DNA of 64,000 bases from Garcia nutans. Lineage: Eukaryota; Streptophyta; Magnoliopsida; Malpighiales; Euphorbiaceae. The stretch's first letter is position 1. Each line of letters starts with the position of its first letter. A program made the translations under genes and the position numbers. This document shows, in pieces, positions 11,480 through 21,807 of the stretch. The stretch is taken from NCBI GenBank assembly GCA_947685225.1, contig CANTUV010000007.1, positions 17,938,501 through 18,002,500 on the forward strand, written 5' to 3'. The notes under the pieces were generated by a model. It was not told the DNA's origin, ran no database searches, and worked only from the letters and a program-made list of their open reading frames with translations.

Positions 11480-13486
11480 AACAGACTCTTTCAAAAAAAA
11501 TCTTTTAGAGTCAAAAGGGCAAGGTTGCTTGATCAATCAATCAAATCAATCAAGTCATCTGCTTGAAAAGATACATACTTGGAAAGACACCACATCAGTC
11601 GCGAAAGATAAAATACCCAACACGACATAACTAAAAAGGCAAAGTTGAAAAGATTAACTTAGTCTTACTTAAAACCAAAGAGATAGAAAGGAGAACCTTG
11701 AAAATAAAATGAAGAACTTTCTTGCTTTTTGAATATGTAAAGCCTAAAAACTTGCATTGTTCAAGTAGGGAGAAAATTTTAGATACTAAAATTTGCCACC
11801 CAGATTATTATTGTTTAATTCAATAATATTAGTATCAAACTCGACAATTAACCATGAATGTCGAGCAGATAGCTAAAGAACTAATTCATTGATTCTTAAA
11901 AGTATCGAGTTCGGCAATTTTATACCTTCGAATTTGATAGTTGTTATGTATAGGTCTCACTTCTCACCAATAAAAGGGAGCTCCCAGCTCTCTTTTAAAG
12001 GGGGGAGGGTGCTCTTTTTTTTGCCAGATACATGGCTTTTTTTTGAGGGAGATAAAAGTGAGAGAGTTAGGAAACATTATCCCATCCTTTTATCTTGTAT
12101 TTCATATGCAAAAGGATCATTACTCTAGTAAAGTTCAATCATTCAAAATAAAAATCAAGAACACTTGTAGAACCATAGGAAGTTTGATGTGATTTTCATC
12201 CTTTGGCAATAAGTTTCTCAAGCTTTTAGGGCTTGTTCTTGAATTTATATCGTTCAATTCCATGATTATTTTTTACATTGTATCATTCTTTTCATTAACA
12301 CGACTTATTGAAAAACAAAATTATTAAACTTCAAAAAACCAAAAATCTCTCATTCAAGAATTAATATCTGCTAGCTCCAAGTAAAATATTTGAATGTTTT
12401 GACCTATAAACAATGAAATAGGTCTAAATGGGCTGTATCCAACTTCCCCTAACCAAGGAATGGAACTTTTAAATTGGAAAATTACTTTTAAAATATTTTG
12501 TATGGAAATCTGTAGATGTGGGCAGCTTATGCTAGAAATGGTATATGATTGTCGAATTCAATATTAACATGAGTATCAAAATCAATAGTTTGAATCAATA
12601 CTTAGTACATATATTATGTTGTCATTAGATAATCTTTTCTTACAGGGTATATCTGAATTTGTTCAGCAATTATTGAACTCGATTATAATGCTCCCATATA
12701 TATATGTATGCTATTTCTTATTTCTTTATGATTCTGTTTTATAAATGTCCTTGAATATGATATTTCACAATCTTTAATTCATTTATATCTTAAAATGCCA
12801 TTGTTATTTCTAGCTTCATTATGCTTCTACAATATGAAGATTCTCAAACTTGATATTCAGATGAATGTCAAATTCAATATTTTCATTTAAACTAGTACAT
12901 ACACATCGAATTTATCTAATTGATTTTGTAGGTCGTTTCTGTATAAGGAGATTCTCGAATTCAATATTCACACAAATATCGAATTCAACATTCTCATTTA
13001 ATTCTGCATATATCCATCACATTTAGCTAACTGGTCTTGTAGGTTATTCTTGAATTTGACAATCCAATAATTATCGAGTTTGACAGTATCATCAGAACTC
13101 ATATTCATCTTTTACTTTTATCCTTTGTCATGTAATTAATTATTATTGTGGCTAATACATTCATCAAGTACTCATCCAACATACATTCTAACCTTTTTTC
13201 TTTTAGATTTGTTGTATATAGGAAATGATGTAATTTTCTTTTAGAATAATATATAGAATTTGTAAGGCCATATAATATAATTATTTCTCTGTTTAGATTC
13301 ATTGTTGTAAAGAGTATGTTTCCATCTCGACGCGTACTCATAGGAATTTTTTGTACAATTATGCATTATGTGCATCATGACATGCATATGTTTATTTCGT
13401 TTTCTTTTTTATTTTACATATGTTGATCATCGTTTGATATCCTAAATAATCCTTACTAATGTATGAATCATAGATGAAGCTAGTTC
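11480..13486. other. Unclassified retroelement-like flank left of element A
   Basis: No coding domain is visible. A promoter-like stretch (CAATAAAAGGGAGC near 11968) and scattered TCGAATTCAATATT-like repeats suggest LTR or 5' leader sequence of an old element. The A element's TSD (AGTTC at 13482-13486 and 35470-35474) shows that this flank was once joined to the Tat-type pol remnant at 35475, so it may be the 5' side of element H. I could not define LTR ends or a primer site. Confidence 0.4.
13482..13486. repeat. TSD of element A, left copy (AGTTC)
   Basis: AGTTC directly precedes the LTR start TGTAACATCC at 13487. The same five bases follow the closing TTACA at 35470-35474. The pair fixes the borders of A despite the insertions and a deletion inside it. 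Confidence 0.85.
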
Positions 13487-16485
13487 TGTAACATCCTAAA
13501 ATTTTTGAAAATTTCTAATTTTTGAAAATTGAATAAAATAAATTATAATTTAAAAGGATAAATTAAAATAATGGTTTTAAATGAAAAATGAAGGGATTTT
13601 AAATAAAAAAGTGGAATATATATGTAATATATTCAAAAATACATAAAATATATAAAAGTCAACACTTTTTAAAAGAAAAGAGTATTTTAGTAATTAAATC
13701 ATATAAATTCAAAATTAATAAAATAATTCAAAAATAAATTATTTTTGAATGGAAGAGGGAAATTAAGACTTTTAATTTATTAAAAAAAATAATTAAATAA
13801 TTAAATTATTTTAATATATATATATATGTGTGGTTAAAAAAAAGATGAAAGGAAAAAGAATATAAAAGTCTTCATCTTCTTCAAGAACGTGGCTTCCATG
13901 AGAGTTTGAAGACCAAGGATTTTACTTCTTCCATACTCCATAAATTGAAGGAATTAACAAGTTTCAAGTAGATTTTTGGTGATTTCCACCAAAATTAGTA
14001 AGTTTCCATCTCTTTTCTTTGAATTTCTTGGAAATTTGGATTATGTGAGAATTTGAATTTTTATGTAGTATGTTATAATTGTTGGAATTGCTGTGTATGA
14101 TATTATTTTGGGTAGTTAACAATGATTCTAAGGTTAGATTGAAGAGATGATGAAGTTTGGTTAAAGAATGGTGAAGAGAGAGAATTTAGGGTTATGGATT
14201 TTTGGAGTTTTAAAAACAAGAACTTTAATTATGCAAATAGATTCCAAATGAGTTGTTTTGATTTATAAACAAGTATTTTAAAGTCAAATATTGGATTTGA
14301 TGGTGTTAGGTTGGAGTTTGAGAATGGAAGTGGAGATTTAGGGTTTTGAAAAAGTGATTTTCCAAAGTGGTTGAATTGTGTGATTTTATTTGTTTAAGCA
14401 TGTTGTGTTAGTGTTAAAAGTGATGAATATAAGCTTGGAATGAGTAATGGATTATGTTGGAATGGAAAACCTTCAATGGGCGAAGGTTATGCCATTTTTG
14501 AGATTTTGTATATAAGAGTGTATTTTTATAATGTAAATGATTTAAATGTATTAAAATATGTTTTTAATAATATAAATAAACTTAAAACACTAATTTAATT
14601 GTAGTAGAATGGAATTCCAATGTTGAAGTAAGGAAAGTCTAAGTTTTTGGAAATTTATAGGAGTGATGTGTAATTATGGTTTAATGTTGGAAATGTCATT
14701 AAATGTGATACTAAATGATTATTTGTTATCACATTTGGTTTAGGCATTGAAGGAGGTTGATTTGCTTCATCCAAGTGGTGAAGGGCAAGTTGGAAAGATT
14801 GGATTGAAGGTTGTTTTTAGCTTGCTTTGGGCTGCTAGTGGAGGTATGTACAAACTTTGAATATAATGTCTATATTTGCATAACATTTGGACTTAACACA
14901 TTTTGGTTGAAAAATGTGTTATGCTACTTGGTTCATTGATTGTGTATGAATAATATGCTTTGACATTTGTAATGTCATATATGTGTTAAATGCATTGTGA
15001 AAAGCCATTGATAATGGCTAATTTGTGTAACATGTGAAATATGCATATTATGTGAAAATACCCAAAGTAATTGGGTAATGTGTTGTGAATGCAAAAATGA
15101 GATATGTATAATAATGAAATGAAATGAATTGATATTAATAAAAATGAGAAAAGTGAGAAAAATGAGAAGGATGTGAACAATGAGAAAAGTGGGAAAAAAA
15201 GTGAAAATAAGGCAATATGCCTAGATTGAATATGTAAAAATGAGAAAGAGATTAATAATGAGAAATATGAATAAATTGTGTGCCTAGTATGTTATTCAAT
15301 TTTTAGAGTTCTGGGTTTGGTGGCATGCCTATGATTGCCTACGGGCTAAACGCTGGAATGGTAAAAAGACTGGGTCGTAAGCCAGGCCAGCTGATAAATA
15401 TGATGTTTTTGGGGTGAAAAGACTAGGTCGTAAGCCTCAAAAACTGTAGCAGTCTAGCCGGGTTGAGGACCAAGATAATGGGGCCTAAGGGTCTAGCCGG
15501 GTTGAGGTCCAAGAGACTGGGGCTGTTACATTATCCATGGATATATTGCCTACGGGGCTAGACACATGGTGTCATTATGGACCAAAGCAGTAACTCTGAA
15601 ATTTGAATAGCATATTAGATCCTTGTTGGGCCCATGCTTGTTTTTGTTTTAATGTGAATTATGAATTATGATACAATTGAGTAATATAATGTTATGAGTT
15701 GTGCTTATGAAATATTTGAAAAATATAAGAAAGTGGATTGATGTGACATCTATATGCATTATGCATTTGGTATTGTATTGAGTTATATTGTTATTATCAA
15801 AGTTTGTACCACTAGGCTTCGGCTTAGCGTGATTGTTTCCATCGCGCAGGTGGCAGGGTAGACCCAGTTGAGCCAGAGAATTCTTTTAGACTAGGTCGGG
15901 TCTAGACTTGTAGTTAAGCTTGTTGAGTTGCTATCGAGATCAGAAACATTACCAGCACATGTATATATTTTTATGTTATTGTACATTTTGAGTATTATGC
16001 ATAATGTATTATGTTTTGAATTTTACATATTGTATATTATAAAGAATGTTTTGGGTCAATGTATTTGAAATGGGAGAGTAAGTGTGTTTTAAATTATATA
16101 TATATCTATATATATAAATGTTTGAGAAACTTGGTGAAATTGAGAAATATGGTTGAGATGGTGGTTGGAAATTATTTGGAAGTGTTTTCTTTTTGCAGGT
16201 TGTGTTTTGATACATTTTGGGATATCCAAAATACAGACAAAACTGTGGCGAATTTTTTCCAGAGATTTATATATATATATATATATAATTTATTTAGGGT
16301 TCTTATAACAAGTAAAGAATATTTATATTCTATTTAATTTTTATATATTTAGAATTTGAAATTTTAAATTGGAAATGTAAATTTTTTTTTATTAAACCGG
16401 TCTGTGACATTTTTGTACCGTATATGCGTATTTTATATATGCTGAAAATATGTATTGTACGCATATAGGGTATAATGGTGTTACA
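13487..16485 (+). repeat. 5' LTR of element A (2999 bp)
   Basis: It begins TGTAACATCC and ends GGTGTTACA. Its second half carries the block shared with families B and C: GGTCGTAAGCC repeats (15370-15440), GGGCCCATGCTTG (near 15629), the double hairpin (15812-15846) and a TAGACCnGGTCGGGT-like motif near 15895. The polypurine GAAAATGAGAA stretch lies at 15120-15260. Confidence 0.9.
15812..15846 (+). other. Double-hairpin motif in the A LTR
   Basis: CTAGGC (15812-15817) pairs with GCTTAG (15822-15827) across a TTCG loop, with one G-U pair. CGTGA (15828-15832) pairs with TCGCG (15842-15846), again with one G-U pair. The two stems abut with no spacer. Equivalent structures occur in the LTRs of B, C and D. 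Confidence 0.65.
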
Positions 16486-16492
16486 TTTATTT

Positions 16493-16505
16493 TGGCATCA
16501 GAGCC
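16493..16505 (+). other. Primer-binding site of element A
   Basis: TGGCATCAGAGCC lies seven bases after the 5' LTR. It differs at one base from TGGTATCAGAGCC, the site complementary to the 3' end of initiator tRNA-Met, which is found at the same place in B and C. Confidence 0.85.
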
Positions 16506-16655
16506 TAGGTTTGAGGTTCTCGACTTAGGTGGGATGATAGAGAGAGAAAATGGGGGATTTAAAAAATAGTTTTTAATTATAATACATGCATTGGCACTGG
16601 CAATTTCTGGTCTCTGATATAGTATTTTCTGCTTTGTTTGCAGATATAGGTAGTT

Positions 16656-17800
16656 ATGGCATCTCGGCCGCATCAGGCTGCTGAGGGTAGTGCAGAGAGT
16701 GTGGCTCCAGATGAGGGTAGAGATGGAGCTAGAGTTGTATCTGCTGGTGAGGCGTCTGTTTCTATGCCTGTGAGACTAGCAGCTGATGAGGTTCCGCTTG
16801 GCTGGGTATGACATATGGTAGAGTTGTTGAGGCAGGCTCCAGTTCTGCAGCAGCCACAGCCACAGCCGCAGCTGTAGTTGCCGGTGAGGCAGTATGATAA
16901 ATTGAGAAAGTATGGGGCTAAGGACTTTGTTGGTACTACAGATCTTGCTATAGCAGAGCAGCGGCTAGACCGGGTTTAGAGGATATTTATTCAGTTACAG
17001 GCTAGTCCAAAAGAGAGGTTTGATTATGTCAGATCTCTTCTGCAGAGAGATGCATATGATTGGTGGAAGACAGTTTCACATGCTCTGGATGATCCACCAG
17101 TTCTGACCTATGATGATTTCCTGTGGGAATTTGAGCAGAAGTATACTCCAAAAGAGTATAAAGATGCAAAGAAGATGGAGTTCCTGAGTCTGAGACAGGA
17201 TACCAGGACAGTGACCAAGTATGAGATCGAGTTTATCCGGTTGAGTCACTATACTGGTGGAATCATTTCTGACGAGTTTGACAGGTGCAGGAGTTTTGAG
17301 GAGGGACTGAGACCCTCTATCATGTGCATCATCACAGGCTCTCGGTATCAGGATTTCTCCCAGTTAGTTGTACCTGCCAGGAGTGTTGAGAGGGCACAGA
17401 GTCTTGCAGCAGCTGCAAGGGTTGAGGAGACCATAGTTAGGAGACCCTAGAGTGGGGCAGGGTCTTCATCAGTTAAGAGAGGCCGAGGGGGACATTTTCA
17501 GAGGTTTAGTAGGAGTCAGGGGCAGTTTGGCAGGTCAGTACAGCAGCAGAGATAGAGACAGAGATCTGCAGTTTCAGTGGCTAGTGCTCCAACTCCAGTG
17601 GCTCAGAGACCTACTCCACCTACTTGCGTTCATTGTGGTAGAGTACACAGAGGTGCCTGCTGGTGGAGAGGTGCTTCGGGAGTGTGTTTTAGCTGTGGGT
17701 CATTAGACCATTTTATCAGAGATTATCCCGAGCCACCAGAGATTAGGCAGGCAGATACTGCATCTTCTCGACCTAGTGTCAGAGGTGGTCGTGGTGGCAG
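16656..17800 (+). pseudogene. Element A gag, broken by stops and by solo LTR D
   Basis: The frame starts MASRPHQAAEGSAES and aligns with the start of B gag. The gag core (YDWWKTV, FELKYTPKEYK-like) is at 17050-17180. In-frame stops lie at about 16807 (TGA), 16873 (TAG), 16976 (TAG) and 17447 (TAG). A zinc knuckle region follows near 17690. Coding is cut at 17800 by D and resumes at 20555 in the Gly/Arg-rich gag tail. Confidence 0.9.
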
Positions 17801-19697
17801 TGTCACATCCCAAAGTTTAGGTAGTCGAGTATTAGGCAAGAAGGAGATAAATAAGTGGTCAAATAGAGGCTCGAGATAGTCAAAAATAAAATCGGTGTGC
17901 AAAGGAGGCCCGTGAAGTAGACGGGACCTAAAGGTAATTTTTTGAAAGGCCGAGGACCTAAGTGAAATTTCTCAAAAGTTAGGGGCAACTATGTAAACTT
18001 AAAAATTAAGTGTCGGAAGTTCTTAATAGTGCCCATATCCGACCCCGGAAGAATATTCTCGAGATTAATCAGGTCATAACCGTGGGTTTCAATTTTTCCC
18101 AAAAACGCACAGTTTAAAAGTTACAATCGATTAATCGCTGGAGGGTATTTTGGTATTTCACACCCTAGACTATAAAATTACAGCATAAGAAAGTTAGGGG
18201 GGGGGTCAAAATATGAATAAAAGAAAGCCCAATGGCTTGGGTTTTAAATAAATAAAAGAAAGAGACATTTGGACCAATGAAAATTAGCCATTTTCCCACT
18301 TAAGTGTACCAATGGGAAATCAACACTTACACCAACACATCTTAACCTCTCTTGGCTGCCATTTGGATCAAAATAAGCTAAGGAAAGAATATAAAAGCCC
18401 TCTCTTACATGGTGAACTCGTCCAAACCATAAGAGAAGGAAGAAGGAGGTGATTTTTCCAGAGTTTAAGGCTTTTGGTTGAAGATTTTGGTGACAAACAA
18501 GATTATAAGGTAAGAGAAACCTATCTCTAGTTTTAGTTTCATGGATTAATGGTTAATTTAAGAGATTGAAATTAGGGTTCATGTAGCTAGATTTGAAGAA
18601 AATTTAAGAAATAATTATTTGAAGGATTTGATGAAAGAAATAATGGTGTTTAATGGTGAAAATAAATTAGCAACCATTAGAAAAATCATAAGATAAGACT
18701 ATGTCTATACCTAGGGTTCTTACCTTTGTATATGTGACATGTTAAATTCATAGGAAATCAAGGAGATTAGAGAGGAAAGGAAGTGAAATAGACAAGAAGA
18801 GCAAGAAAAAGCAAGGTTTGGTACTTTAACTAATTGTTTGTTCATTTTCTTGAAATTTTTCTGTTTTAGAATTAGTGAAATGCTGTGACTTGTATGATTT
18901 TTAATTAAATATATAAAAATTTTCTTGAAGATAATTTTTGATATGTTGTGCCTCAATGCGTCTAGAATGACTGAAAAATATTTTGAGTTGAATTCGGAAT
19001 GGTTATGATTATGGAAAAATTATTTATGTTAGACCTACTCTAGGAGGTACCTTGATTGAGACAGCCATGTTTCCGGATTTTTAATAAAATTTAGAAAAAT
19101 AATATTCAATTTAATTTTGGATATGTTGTTTTTTTAATGAGTCTAGTATTTGAGAAAAATAATTTGGAACCACATTGATTGAATTACTTTACGAAATTCA
19201 CAAAATTCAGAACTACTGCCAGGATGCAGGGCAACTGGAGCAGTCTGGTTGGGTGAACTACTTGACCAAGATTTTGGTGTCCAGTTTAATCTGAAATTTT
19301 AAAGGAATGATTTTAAGATGTAAAACTAAATTCTGTAAAAATTTTAGAGTTTTTATTCAAGTAAATTATTTTATACAATTTTTCAAAATAAGGATCAAGT
19401 TAAATCCAAAACCAGAATTTACTATTCATATGGTCATTTTGCTAATATTCATTTGGTCATTTTTCAAAAGTAATCCAATTGATTCCTTATGCATATAAAT
19501 GAGCATAATATGTTATTAAAATGACAAAATATGATATTTCACGTTGAAATAATATAAGAAACATAAGTCGATAATTGTATAATGCATATTCGATTAAGAA
19601 ATGGCATGAAAATTTTAGCTCCACTGGGTATTTGGGATAGTACTGAGTAGGGTAAGGATATGATATATCATACCATATGCAGTGCTGCTTTAATATA

Positions 19698-19766
19698 GGA
19701 CTTCGGTCCGAGTTATATAGGGTGACGACCCGAGCTATATAGGACTTCGGTCCGAGGGCTTCGGCC
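19698..19766 (+). other. Cluster of four tetraloop hairpins in solo LTR D
   Basis: GGACTTCGGTCC occurs at 19698-19709 and 19742-19753, each a 4-bp stem with a C(TTCG)G loop. GGGTGACGACCC lies between them (19720-19731), and GGC-TTCG-GCC follows at 19757-19766. The first three sit in repeated ATATAGG...CCGAG frames about 22 bases apart. Confidence 0.8.
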
Positions 19767-20025
19767 ACAGATTCCACAGGGCTTGGTTCGCAATTTTTTT
19801 TAGGGACACAGCCACAGAATATATATACAGTTGTTTCAGTTAGTTCCTTACCATACGTTAGTCTACCAAATTACCTTGTGGAGCGAACTGATAAAATGAT
19901 AATAACTGAATATATGACATGTATGGATTGTTTTTACTGTGATATTATTTTTCAATACGACTCATTGCTTTTAAAAGTGCATTATGCTTTTATTATTTAT
20001 TTTTCGTAATTAGTTAAAGTACCCA

Positions 20026-20064
20026 CTAAGCAATGTTTAGCGAGTTTAGTTTCTTCTAAACTCG
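20026..20064 (+). other. Double-hairpin motif in solo LTR D
   Basis: CTAAGC (20026-20031) pairs with GTTTAG (20035-20040) over an AAT loop. CGAGTTTAG (20041-20049) pairs perfectly with CTAAACTCG (20056-20064) over a six-base loop. The stems abut, as in A, B and C, but the second stem has a different sequence. Confidence 0.75.
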
Positions 20065-20554
20065 TAGGCTATTAGCAAGGAGCCAGTAGCGAGCAGAGGA
20101 GTCCTGCGATCTGTCGGTCATCAACAAACTTAGGTGGTGCTCTTCATTTGGTATTTTGGTATTAGAAACTGGCATGTACTTATTTGAACAATACAAAGAG
20201 ATAACTTGATGTAGCATGTAAATTTAGTAATGTATAATAACTTTATGGTTTTAAATTGAGTTGGGTTGTGAATATAGAAGTGTGAATTCTTCTTGCAAGA
20301 TTGTAGTTGAGGTTATAAGGGTGGATTATTGGGAGTGTGCTTGAGTTGAATTGTGAAACAAAATGTTTTTCAAAAATAAGAAAAATCAGTTTTGTCGACA
20401 CTTGGGACCTAGAATTTTAGGGGAGACTCCGTCAAATTTTTTTGTAAATTTTTTTATAAGGAACATTAAGTAAGCTGACATAACCAGAGCTCGTATCCCG
20501 ATGTGACATTCCTCCCCGGCTTATTCGTAGGTTGGGAAGGGGTGTTACAGGCAG

Positions 20555-21807
20555 AGATTTTAGTAGAGGTAGTCGACCTAGGTTTAGTCAGAGAGGAGGC
20601 TCTACATCCGGAGGCAGTAGGCCAGATGAGGCTGAGCCATCTCAGCAGGTTTATGTGATGCAGAAGCAGCCGGATGCTTCAGCCGTCATTGCGGGTACAT
20701 TTTCTTTATTTGGTATTTCAGTCATTGCTCTATTAGATCCTGGATCTACGCATTCATACATAAGTGCATCCATCTTGCCTGTGACTGAATTGCATTCTGA
20801 GTCCCTAGAATTTGATGTCTTGGTGACAAATCCTTTAGGCATAGTGTTGTAGTGAGCAGGGTGCACCAAGATAGTCCAATTATTGTTTAGGATGAAGAGT
20901 TTCTTGGTGACCTGATTGAGATGCCTTTCAGGGAATATGATCTGATTTTAGGCATGGATTGGTTATTCAAGCATGGGGCTGTGGTACACTGTCAGAAGAA
21001 ATGTGTTACTTTGAGAATACGTGATGGTAGGGATGTGATGGTATCTGATGAGCAAAGGTATCTTTCATCTATGTTTGTTTCAGCTGGGAGAATGATTCGG
21101 AAGGGATGTGAGGCTTATCTTGCTCATGTTATAGATACTAGAGTGGTGGGATCCCTGCTTGAAAGTATACCCACAGTTGCCGAGTTTCCAGATGTTTTCC
21201 CTGATGAGTTGCCAGGGGTACCTCCTGAGAGAGAAGTGGAGTTTGGTATCGATTTGTTGCCTGGTACCACTCCTATCTTTATTACCCCTTATTGGATGGC
21301 ACCAGTTGAGTTGAGAGAGTTGAAGGTGCAGTTGCAGGAGTTATTAGATAAAGGGTTTATCCGCCCTAGTGTGTCCCCGTGGGGAGCGCCTGTGTTGTTT
21401 GTGAAGAAGAAGGATGGCACCATGAGATTGTGTATTGATTATAGGAATTTGAATAAGGTGACCATCAAGAACAAGTATCCTTTGCCTCGGATAGATGATC
21501 TCTTTGATCAGTTGAAGGGAGCAGCAATATTCTCTAAGATTGATCTGAGATCAGGGTACCATCAGTTGAGAGTCAGAGATGTGGATGTACCCAAGACAGC
21601 TTTTCGTACAATGTATGGGCATTATGAGTTTCTGGTAATGCTCTTTGGATTGACGAATGCACCAGCAGCTTTTATGGATTTGATGAACAGGGTATTCAGA
21701 CCATATTTAGATCAGTTTATGGTGGTCTTCATTGATGACATCTTGGTGTATTCATGTAATGAGGAGGATCATGATAGACATTTGAGGATCGTATTGCAGA
21801 CTCTGAG
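20555..21807 (+). pseudogene. Element A gag tail, protease and reverse transcriptase (first part)
   Basis: After D the frame continues with the Gly/Arg-rich gag tail, then the protease motif ALLDPGSTHSYIS (about 20730-20765). A frame break near 20845-20850 follows, then the pre-RT linker and RT from 20921: FVKKKDGTMRLCIDYR (about 21397-21445) and the catalytic VVFIDDILVYS (about 21722-21755). Here the protease-to-RT linker runs on without the one-base gap seen in B. Coding is cut at 21807 by B, directly after the CTGAG target site. Confidence 0.9.

Larger units (their letters stand above)
6960..11480. other. AT-rich intergenic region without a supported gene
   Basis: This long stretch is very AT-rich, with homopolymer runs and TATATA tracts. 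All open frames in it are short and low-complexity. It contains the 46-bp duplication at 8735-8826 and the (TAA)n microsatellite at 9392-9474. I could not recognise transposon ends or coding domains. Confidence 0.6.
17801..20549 (+). mobile_element. Solo LTR D (2749 bp) with TSD GGCAG
   Basis: It begins TGTCACATCC and ends GGGTGTTACA. GGCAG stands directly on both sides (17796-17800 and 20550-20554), and the gag of A continues after it. There is no internal coding region or primer site, so it is a solo LTR left by LTR-LTR recombination. Its 18850-19455 part is closely similar to the reverse complement of about 23350-23950 in B, and 20290-20430 is similar to B 21960-22075. Its centre (19480-20250) is not shared with B. 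Confidence 0.93.

Noticed and set aside
17175..17879. Separate small genes in the A gag region
   Set aside because: They are pieces of one decayed gag frame and its alternate frames, recognisable by alignment with B gag.
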